Source: Chryseobacterium luquanense (GTDB taxonomy: Bacteria; Bacteroidota; Bacteroidia; Flavobacteriales; Weeksellaceae). Taken from it: 64,000 bases of DNA. Each line of letters opens with the position of its first letter. Within the stretch, counting starts at the first letter, position 1. The stretch covers positions 186,001 to 250,000 of the forward strand of contig NZ_JAOVZV010000008.1 of the NCBI RefSeq assembly GCF_026460945.1, in the 5' to 3' direction. The position numbers and the translations under genes were made by a program. The notes under the pieces were generated by a model. That model saw only the letters and a list, made by a program, of their open reading frames with translations. It did not search any database and was not told the origin of the DNA. This document shows positions 58,046-64,000 of the stretch, piece after piece.

Positions 58046-59596
58046 TTATAAATCAAATTTAATTCCCTGAGCCAATGGAAGACTTGCTGTGTAATTAATG
58101 GTATTGGTTTGTCTTCTCATGTAGTATTTCCATACATCAGAACCGGATTCTCTACCGCCTCCTGTTTCTTTTTCACCACCAAAAGCACCCCCAATTTCGG
58201 CACCTGAAGTTCCAATATTAACGTTTGCAATTCCACAATCTGAACCTGCATGAGAAAGGAATAATTCTGCTTCTCTCAAATTCTGAGTCATAATTGCTGA
58301 TGATAAACCTTGAGGAACATCATTCTGGATTGCAATTGCTTCTTCTAAAGTTGAGTATTTAATTAAATATAAAATAGGCGCAAAAGTTTCGTGCTGAACG
58401 ATTTCGAAAGAGTTTTTAACTTCAGCAATACAAGGTTTTACATAACAACCAGATTCGTAGTCTTTTCCTTTTAAAACTCCACCTTCAACAACAAATTTAC
58501 CGCCTTCTTTTTTACACTTTTCAATCGCTAATTCATATTGATTGACAGCTTCAACATCGATAAGCGGCCCAACGTGCATGTTTTCGTCTAAAGGATTTCC
58601 GATTTTTAATTGTCCGTAAGCTTTTGCCAAACGGTTTTTCACTTCGTCATAAACAGATTCATGAATAATTAATCTTCTTGTAGAAGTACATCTTTGACCT
58701 GCAGTTCCTACAGCTCCGAAAACAGCTCCGATAATTGACATATCCAAATCTGCGTCTTTAGAAATAATGATAGCATTGTTTCCGCCTAATTCAAGGATTG
58801 ATTTCCCAAATCTTTCAGCAACTTTAGAAGAAACCATTCTTCCAACTCTTGTAGAACCTGTGAATGAAACCAAAGCGACGCGTTTGTCGTCAACCAATTT
58901 CTGTCCGATTGTATGATCTGCAACCAACACACTTGAAATTCCTTCAGAAAGATTATTTTCTGCTAAAACTTCATTCATAATATTTTGGCAAGCAATTGCA
59001 CAAAGCGGAGTTTTTTCTGATGGTTTCCAGATGGTAACGTTTCCGCAAATCCAAGCTAAAGCTGTATTCCAAGCCCAAACTGCAACAGGAAAATTAAATG
59101 CTGTAATGATGCTGACAATTCCAAGCGGATGATATTGCTCGTACATTCTGTGTCCCGGTCTTTCCGAATGCATTGTGTAACCGTGAAGCTGTCTTGATAA
59201 ACCAACTGCAAAATCGCAGATGTCTATCATTTCCTGAACTTCACCAAGACCTTCCTGTAATGATTTACCCATTTCATAAGAAACCAGTTTTCCAAGATCG
59301 TCTTTATATTCTCTTAATTTTTGCCCGAGTTGACGTACAATTTCGCCTCTTTTCGGCGCAGGCATTGTTCTGAATTCTAAGAATGCTTTTTGAGCAGATT
59401 CTATTACTTTGTCGTAATCTTTTTCGTTCGACAATTTTACTTTTCCAATTAATCTTCCGTCTGCCGGAGAATAACTTTCTATCGATTTTCCTGATGCAAA
59501 GAATTTTCCGCCAATGGAAGTTCCTTTATTTTCATCTTTGATTCCTAAATTTTTTAATGAATTTTCAATTCCGAAATCTTTGATTTTTTTTGACAT
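58046..59596 (-). CDS. amaB: L-aminoadipate-semialdehyde dehydrogenase (ALDH7-like)
   Basis: A 516-residue NAD-dependent aldehyde dehydrogenase closest to the ALDH7/AmaB type. Landmarks: AFNFPVAVWAWNTALAWICG, VSFTGSTRVGRMVSSKVAER, ILELGGNNAIIIS (general base Glu), GTAGQRCTSTRRLIIHE with the catalytic Cys, and QHETFAPILYLIKY. ALDH7 enzymes oxidise aminoadipate semialdehyde to aminoadipate, the product of the adjacent lysine 6-transaminase, so the pair makes a lysine-to-aminoadipate route. The first gene of that likely operon. Confidence 0.88.
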   Translation of the reverse strand: MSKKIKDFGIENSLKNLGIKDENKGTSIGGKFFASGKSIESYSPADGRLIGKVKLSNEKDYDKVIESAQKAFLEFRTMPAPKRGEIVRQLGQKLREYKDDLGKLVSYEMGKSLQEGLGEVQEMIDICDFAVGLSRQLHGYTMHSERPGHRMYEQYHPLGIVSIITAFNFPVAVWAWNTALAWICGNVTIWKPSEKTPLCAIACQNIMNEVLAENNLSEGISSVLVADHTIGQKLVDDKRVALVSFTGSTRVGRMVSSKVAERFGKSILELGGNNAIIISKDADLDMSIIGAVFGAVGTAGQRCTSTRRLIIHESVYDEVKNRLAKAYGQLKIGNPLDENMHVGPLIDVEAVNQYELAIEKCKKEGGKFVVEGGVLKGKDYESGCYVKPCIAEVKNSFEIVQHETFAPILYLIKYSTLEEAIAIQNDVPQGLSSAIMTQNLREAELFLSHAGSDCGIANVNIGTSGAEIGGAFGGEKETGGGRESGSDVWKYYMRRQTNTINYTASLPLAQGIKFDL

Positions 59597-59677
59597 AAAA
59601 ATTTAACTTTTCGTTTTGCCTAAGATAGAAAATATTACTCAACTGGAAAATTTTAATTTTTTTTAACCTATTTATTA

Positions 59678-59708
59678 TTTGGAATCATTTTAAACATGCC
59701 TATCTTTG
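59678..59708 (+). promoter_or_regulatory. Complete Bacteroidetes promoter (TTTG-N19-TATCTTTG)
   Basis: -33 TTTG at 59678-59681 and -7 TATCTTTG at 59701-59708, exactly 19 bp apart: the best match to the Bacteroidetes primary-sigma consensus in this window. It fixes the start of the following gene at 59733. Confidence 0.7.
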
Positions 59709-59732
59709 TACACCAATATTTACTACTCTGAA

Positions 59733-59927
59733 ATGGAAAATAAGGAAGTTTTAAACGAACAAAATGTAGAAAAAAGTACAAGGTGGAAAAAAATGCTGAA
59801 GAAATTCGGGATTTGGGGAATTGTATTTTTTACGGTAAAAGGTATCATCACTTCTACCCTTATTTATTTCATGGGTAAAAACTTCTGGAGTATCATCAGC
59901 GGATACTTTACCGGTGCTGCTGAATAA
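59733..59927 (+). CDS. Small single-span membrane protein (64 aa)
   Basis: A 64-residue protein started at ATG 59733; an upstream frame extension would overlap the promoter. A charged head (MENKEVLNEQNVEKSTRWKK) is followed by a hydrophobic helix (FGIWGIVFFTVKGIITSTLI) and a short tail. The size and alternating membrane segment resemble short alanyl-type membrane proteins of unknown function in Flavobacteriia. It has its own perfect promoter and a terminator, so it is very likely expressed. Confidence 0.75.
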   Translation: MENKEVLNEQNVEKSTRWKKMLKKFGIWGIVFFTVKGIITSTLIYFMGKNFWSIISGYFTGAAE

Positions 59928-59929
59928 AA

Positions 59930-59957
59930 AAAAGCAAAGAAATTATTCTCTGCTTTT
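59930..59957. terminator. Bidirectional terminator
   Basis: AAAAGCA..AGAA / TTCT..TGCTTTT with one mismatch and an ATTA loop, between the convergent genes ending at 59927 and 59978. Confidence 0.7.
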
Positions 59958-59977
59958 GATTTTTGTTTAAAACTAAA

Positions 59978-60166
59978 TTATTCTTTTTTCTTCCTTCCCG
60001 AATTGATTAGACTCTGACTAAGAAGATATTCAATTTGTCCGTTGACGCTTCTGAATTCGTCATTTGCCCATTTTTCAAGAAGTTTATAGGTAGACTCATC
60101 TATCCTTATCACGAAAGATTTTTTGCTTTTGTTTTCGGGAGAGTTTTGAGCTTTTTCTGATTTCAT
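59978..60166 (-). CDS. Arc-type ribbon-helix-helix protein (62 aa)
   Basis: A 62-residue protein with a clear RHH (Arc/MetJ) fold: KKSFVIRIDESTYKLLEKWA (strand FVIRID then helix) and NDEFRSVNGQIEYLLSQSLI (second helix with the S.NGQIE..L pattern of Arc). It should bind DNA as a dimer. No toxin gene is adjacent, so an antitoxin role has no support here; it follows the SPFH gene by 160 bp on the same strand. Confidence 0.8.
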   Translation of the reverse strand: MKSEKAQNSPENKSKKSFVIRIDESTYKLLEKWANDEFRSVNGQIEYLLSQSLINSGRKKKE

Positions 60167-60199
60167 TTTGTCTGTTTTTCTTATTGCTTTGTTTTTAAC

Positions 60200-60269
60200 G
60201 CAAAGAGAGCAAAGATTTTTTTATAATCTGATTTTTTTTAAGTTCGCAAAGGCGTTTCACTCAGCAAAG
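60200..60269. repeat. GCAAAG repeat region between the SPFH and RHH genes
   Basis: Four copies of GCAAAG (60200, 60209, 60246, 60264) within a T-rich spacer. The unit recalls short A+G intergenic repeats scattered in related genomes; compare the CACAAAAG arms at 123-256. Confidence 0.5.
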
Positions 60270-60326
60270 AACACTGTAATTTTAATTATTTACAACAATC
60301 TCTTTGTTATCAATCTTAGCTCAACC

Positions 60327-61205
60327 TTAATTATACAAAGTTCCTGCATTTAAAATTGGTTGTGCTGCTTTTTCGCCACAAAGAACGACCATTAAATTGC
60401 TTACCATTGCGGCTTTTCTTTCATCATCCAATTCTACGATATTTTCTTCTGAAAGTTTCTTTAATGCTAAATCTACCATTCCTACTGCACCTTCAACGAT
60501 TTTAGTTCTTGCTGCAACAATTGCTGTAGCCTGTTGTCTTTGTAGCATCGCTCCTGCAATTTCTGATGCATAAGCTAAGTGCGAAATTCTCGCTTCCTGA
60601 ATAATAATTCCTGCTTTTGAAAGTCGGTCTGTTAATTCCTGTTCAAGAATTGAATTGATTTTATCTCCTCCTTCTCTTAATGTAATCGGAGCATGATCGT
60701 CTTCTAAATTATCATAAGGAAAACTCATCGCCAAATGACGAACTGCTGCTTCACTCTGCATTTTCACAAAATCTGAATATCTTTCAACATCAAAAGCAGC
60801 TTTATAAGTATCGCCTACTTTCCAAACCATTACAACGGCGATTTCGATTGGATTACCCATTTTGTCGTTAACCTTCAAAGTCTGTCCCTGTAAGTTCTCT
60901 GAACGTAAAGACATTTTTTGAGATGAATACAAAGGATTGATAAAGAAAAGTCCGTTGTCTTTTACAGAGCCTACATATTTTCCGAAGAAATTAAGTACTC
61001 TTGAATGATTAGGCTGAATAATCATTAAACCTTTCAATAAAAAACACGTGATAAAAAATGAAATAATTGAAATGATGATATACGTGACATCTGGATTTTC
61101 TCCATCATTTATACCATAAATAAAAAGATAAGCTGAACCTCCCAATAAAAGAAGAGAGATTACTAATGCCAAATAACCTGACATTGGTTTTAAAGATTTT
61201 TCCAT
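60327..61205 (-). CDS. SPFH-domain (stomatin/prohibitin-like) membrane protein
   Basis: A 292-residue protein with two N-terminal hydrophobic helices (GYLALVISLLLLGGSAYLFI and YIIISIISFFITCFLLKGLM) followed by an SPFH band (about 68-250: QPNHSRVLNFFGKYVGSVKD, MGNPIEIAVVMVWKVGDTYK, RQQATAIVAARTKIVEGAVG). SPFH proteins form ring-like assemblies in the membrane that organise microdomains or control proteases. The exact partner is not known; the small RHH gene downstream may be co-transcribed. Confidence 0.88.
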   Translation of the reverse strand: MEKSLKPMSGYLALVISLLLLGGSAYLFIYGINDGENPDVTYIIISIISFFITCFLLKGLMIIQPNHSRVLNFFGKYVGSVKDNGLFFINPLYSSQKMSLRSENLQGQTLKVNDKMGNPIEIAVVMVWKVGDTYKAAFDVERYSDFVKMQSEAAVRHLAMSFPYDNLEDDHAPITLREGGDKINSILEQELTDRLSKAGIIIQEARISHLAYASEIAGAMLQRQQATAIVAARTKIVEGAVGMVDLALKKLSEENIVELDDERKAAMVSNLMVVLCGEKAAQPILNAGTLYN

Positions 61206-61307
61206 GATTATAATTTTTAAAGTGATATTATTTTGATATCATAAAGATATGTATAAGTTTTGAGTTATTAGTTATGTGTCTAAAATTATTTAATTGTATT
61301 TCACAAC

Positions 61308-61340
61308 AAAAAATCCCGAAAAATAACTTTCGGGATTTTT
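61308..61340 (-). terminator. Terminator after ccsBA
   Basis: AAAATCCCGAAA (61310-61321) pairs with TTTCGGGATTTT (61328-61339), 6-nt loop, minus-strand T-run. Confidence 0.85.
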
Positions 61341-61359
61341 ATAAATATATATGAATGAT

Positions 61360-64000
61360 TTATTTTTTCTTTAAAGCAACAAACTTAAAGTAAGATACTA
61401 ATGCTAAAGTAAACATTGTTGCTAAGCCGATATATACCCAAGCCGGAATTGGAACAGGATCTCCTGCTGCATAAGAGTGAAGTCCACTTAAGTAATAATT
61501 TACTCCGAAATACGTCATGACCATCGAACAGAAAGCAAACATTGTCGCGACACTGAATGCCCATCTGCTTCTTAATCCCGGAACCAATCTCATGTGTAAA
61601 ACAAATGCATAAACCATAATCGAGATAAATGCCCATGTTTCTTTCGGATCCCAGCTCCAATATCTTCCCCAAGATTCATTTGCCCAGATTCCGCCTAAGA
61701 AGTTTCCTACTGTTAATGCAAAAAGTCCTATTGTTAAAGACATTTCAGATACAATTGCCAATTCTTTTAATGTAGAATCATTATGTAATTGAAACTGTTT
61801 TCTATCTGTAATGATATAGAATACCAATGTAATTACGGCAATAATCATCGACAGTGCAAAGAAACCATAACTCGATACAATAATGGCAACATGCACAACT
61901 AACCAATACGATTTAAGAACTGGCGCCAATGGTGTGATCTGTGGGTTAAGTGCTACTGCTCCGTGAGCAAAACCCATCATAATTACCGCAACCATAAATC
62001 CAGCTGCTGGAATTAATGCATTAGAATGGTTTTTATTTGATAATTTCTTTTCAGAATCTTGTTGTTTCAATTTTGGATTTCCAAATCCGAAATAGAACAT
62101 CATCCCCGCTGAAACTCCTATCCATGAAATGAAAATAATTGCTTCGTAACCATTACTCCAAGGAGCATGACCAGAAATATACCATCTTGCAATCAGTCCT
62201 AAAAAGTGAACAATATAACCAACAAGTCCGAGATAAATGATTGCTTTGATAATATTATTAAGGATTTTGGTCGGCTTAAATAATTCCACAAAACCTAAAA
62301 CAAATACCAATCCACCAATTACCGTATAGAAAATTAACAAGAAAAAGTTAATGTTTGCTTTATTAATGAAAACTTCTAAATCTACTTTTTCTTTTGCAGG
62401 AACAACTGCTTTCCCCCATTTCTGCTGATAGTCTGAAAGTTTTTTCAATTCAGCATCTGCTTTGCTCCAATCTCCTGTTTTTTGAGCCTGAAGTGCTTCT
62501 GCAAAATACGGTCCCATTACTTTTTGAGATTCCATATCCGGTTCCATTTTCTGGTCAAGCCAAGAATGCCAAGTGTGATTCGGGTCATTTTTTACAGGAA
62601 CAATTCTCATAAACTGTCCACTGAAAAACTCATTAAAAATCTGAACTTTTTCGTTTAATTTAATAACTTCCTTGTCATACTCAGACTGTAATGCCGGTTT
62701 TTTACGGAATGCGGTGTTATATTCTTCATCTAAAATATAAGTAAGATTTCCGTTGGCATCAGATGGAAATAAATTCATCAAAGTTGTATAGCCATCTTCA
62801 TCTGCCTTCACGCGTTTTAAAAGTGCTTTCCCTCCTTTTGCATCTACTTTTATAAGAGGAACCATCGTCCAGCTTGGTGTATCTGTATTAATTGATAAAA
62901 ACCACTGTTCAGCTGTTAAGTATTTTCCGTCAGTTCCCTTAAATTTATCTTTTTGGTAAAGTTTTCTTAAAATATCTAAAGCCTGTGTATTAATCGGAAC
63001 AATTCTACCTTCGTAATTTTGCACCAAAAGATAGCCAAATCTGTCTGCGTGCTCTTCACTAATTTTATTTCTCGAAATAATTTCGTCTGGTGAAATAATT
63101 TTCATCTTCGTCAAAGGAGCAGCTAAAGAATTAGAATTCTGCTGATTTCCTTGTGGTTGAGTTGTTTGAGGGGCTACTTCATGAGTATGATTATCTCCTT
63201 CTTTATGTACATGGGTACCACTTCCATCGTCTGTTCCATGCATTTCAATTTTCTGAGCGCTTAATGTTAAGCTTAAGAATAATAAAACAACTGTTGTTGC
63301 TCTTTTCTTATTGATGTCTTTCAGCATTTTATTAAGTTTCCAGAAGTGTGTCCCTTTCCAGAAAAACATCACAAACATACCTCCGAATAAGAATGTATAA
63401 CCGATGTAAGAAATCAATGTTCCCCAATAATCGTGGTTTACAGAAAGTAAAGTTCCCATTCTATCCGGTGTATAACTTGCCTGGAAAAAACGGTAACCTT
63501 TATAGTCAAGGATATTATTCATGTAAATTTTATAGGGTGTCTGTTTTCCTTCGTCAATTACTTTTACGTGACTTTCATAAGCACTTGGAGATGAACTTCC
63601 CGGATATGTTTCCATTACAAAATCATCAAGTTTAATTGCGAAAGGTGTGTTATAGATTTTAGGACCAAAACCAACCATAATATTCAATCCATCCATTGTT
63701 ACTTGCTTGTAAGAATTAGGATTTCCTCTTTCTACAGAAAGCTCTACAATTTGCTTTGTTTTTGGACCTTGAAGTTCGATAGTCATTGCATCAGGAACAT
63801 TCTGGTCTTTCTTTTTATCTCCTTCAAAAGCTATCAATTTTCCTTTTCTAAGAGGTTCAGGAACAACTAATTTTAGTTCATTAATATTATATAAACTTCT
63901 TAAAACCAAAGGTTGAAACTGGTCTTTCGTAGTATTTCCAGTTGCCTGAGTTGCCATTGTCATGTATGTTGCATCAACAGGAGTTTTAATGAACATTTGA
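61360..64000 (-). CDS. ccsBA: Cytochrome c biogenesis protein CcsBA (fused, 5' end outside window)
   Basis: The last ~880 codons of a large membrane protein; the frame runs past the window edge, so the N-terminal ResB/CcsB part is incomplete. Order seen: ResB-like periplasmic and TM region (to about residue 240), a His-rich soluble insert (HGTDDGSGTHVHKEGDNHTH), a periplasmic domain, then CcsA with several TM helices. The haem-handling WWD segment is present: WANESWGRYWSWDPKETWAF, with conserved His residues in neighbouring helices (VALNPQITPLAP loop). It exports and attaches haem to c-type cytochromes (system II). Terminator just downstream. Confidence 0.9.
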   Translation of the reverse strand, partial: QMFIKTPVDATYMTMATQATGNTTKDQFQPLVLRSLYNINELKLVVPEPLRKGKLIAFEGDKKKDQNVPDAMTIELQGPKTKQIVELSVERGNPNSYKQVTMDGLNIMVGFGPKIYNTPFAIKLDDFVMETYPGSSSPSAYESHVKVIDEGKQTPYKIYMNNILDYKGYRFFQASYTPDRMGTLLSVNHDYWGTLISYIGYTFLFGGMFVMFFWKGTHFWKLNKMLKDINKKRATTVVLLFLSLTLSAQKIEMHGTDDGSGTHVHKEGDNHTHEVAPQTTQPQGNQQNSNSLAAPLTKMKIISPDEIISRNKISEEHADRFGYLLVQNYEGRIVPINTQALDILRKLYQKDKFKGTDGKYLTAEQWFLSINTDTPSWTMVPLIKVDAKGGKALLKRVKADEDGYTTLMNLFPSDANGNLTYILDEEYNTAFRKKPALQSEYDKEVIKLNEKVQIFNEFFSGQFMRIVPVKNDPNHTWHSWLDQKMEPDMESQKVMGPYFAEALQAQKTGDWSKADAELKKLSDYQQKWGKAVVPAKEKVDLEVFINKANINFFLLIFYTVIGGLVFVLGFVELFKPTKILNNIIKAIIYLGLVGYIVHFLGLIARWYISGHAPWSNGYEAIIFISWIGVSAGMMFYFGFGNPKLKQQDSEKKLSNKNHSNALIPAAGFMVAVIMMGFAHGAVALNPQITPLAPVLKSYWLVVHVAIIVSSYGFFALSMIIAVITLVFYIITDRKQFQLHNDSTLKELAIVSEMSLTIGLFALTVGNFLGGIWANESWGRYWSWDPKETWAFISIMVYAFVLHMRLVPGLRSRWAFSVATMFAFCSMVMTYFGVNYYLSGLHSYAAGDPVPIPAWVYIGLATMFTLALVSYFKFVALKKK

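Noticed and set aside
59978..60166. Toxin-antitoxin system around the ribbon-helix-helix gene
   Set aside because: No small toxin gene on either side; neighbours are a membrane peptide and an SPFH protein.
1..64000. CRISPR arrays, insertion sequences, prophage genes, rRNA operons
   Set aside because: Looked for repeated spacer-like units, transposase or integrase motifs and rRNA-like sequence on both strands; none seen.

Overview
The window looks like a chromosomal segment of a Chryseobacterium-like bacterium (Bacteroidetes, Flavobacteriia, Weeksellaceae). Support: very A+T-rich intergenic DNA, many promoters with the Bacteroidetes -7 consensus TAnnTTTG and little Shine-Dalgarno signal, several secreted enzymes ending in a type IX secretion (YPNP...) sorting domain, a flavobacterial fused CcsBA cytochrome c assembly protein, the SatD/DUF3307 pair, and a complete hisGDCBHAFI operon with bifunctional HisB and HisIE. 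No prophage, insertion sequence, rRNA or CRISPR array was seen. The only tRNA is tRNA-Ala(GGC).

Layout. 1-3.5 kb: the end of a ligase-associated DNA repair cluster (ATP-dependent ligase end, Lhr-like DEXH helicase, PdeM metallophosphatase). 3.5-10.7 kb: a regulator-rich block with three closely related Crp/Fnr regulators, a CinA-type amidase, a FMN-binding stress protein, a fourth Crp/Fnr protein overlapping a YtxJ-like redox protein and a DUF1569 protein. 10.8-16.2 kb: DEAD-box helicase, nicotinamidase, rRNA pseudouridine synthase, aroB, and an outer-membrane barrel. 16.2-20.3 kb (minus): SatD, DUF3307, purC, a four-helix-bundle gene with a broken N-terminus, purF. 20.4-26.8 kb: two large T9SS-secreted enzymes (endonuclease I, reprolysin-like protease) around an acyl-CoA dehydrogenase. 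26.9-32.5 kb: a NTP pyrophosphohydrolase/thioredoxin/DUF4230 operon, then thrS-infC-rpmI-rplT with a structured GC-rich element before rpmI. 32.5-35.1 kb: tandem M28 aminopeptidases. 35.1-42.2 kb: the his operon. 42.2-46.2 kb: dapD with two glycosyltransferases, a methyltransferase-family membrane protein, an NlpC/P60 lipoprotein. 46.3-49.1 kb: hypotheticals, tRNA-Ala and a Schlafen/AlbA-type protein. 49.3-55.5 kb: an RND efflux operon with its GbsR/MarR regulator. 55.6-59.6 kb: GNAT, DUF2007 and a lysine catabolism pair (lysine 6-aminotransferase, aminoadipate semialdehyde dehydrogenase). 59.7-64 kb: small proteins, an SPFH protein and truncated ccsBA.

The main discoveries are regulatory. 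(1) The his operon is preceded by a 16-codon leader peptide with four His codons (HHYYHH), a strong terminator, and a plausible antiterminator: a textbook attenuator in a flavobacterium. (2) Three copies of the perfect palindrome TTATGA-N6-TCATAA occur in the window, each 20-21 bp upstream of a perfect TAnnTTTG element, the geometry of a class II Crp/Fnr activation site; two flank the Crp/Fnr gene cluster and the third drives what looks like a ~73-nt small RNA ending in an intrinsic terminator (47725-47797). (3) A GC-rich, internally repeated element begins just after a promoter and forms the 5' leader of rpmI-rplT. Further points are an AUA start for infC, operator-like palindromes at the RND and SatD promoters, and a TGG-to-TGA change in the four-helix-bundle gene.
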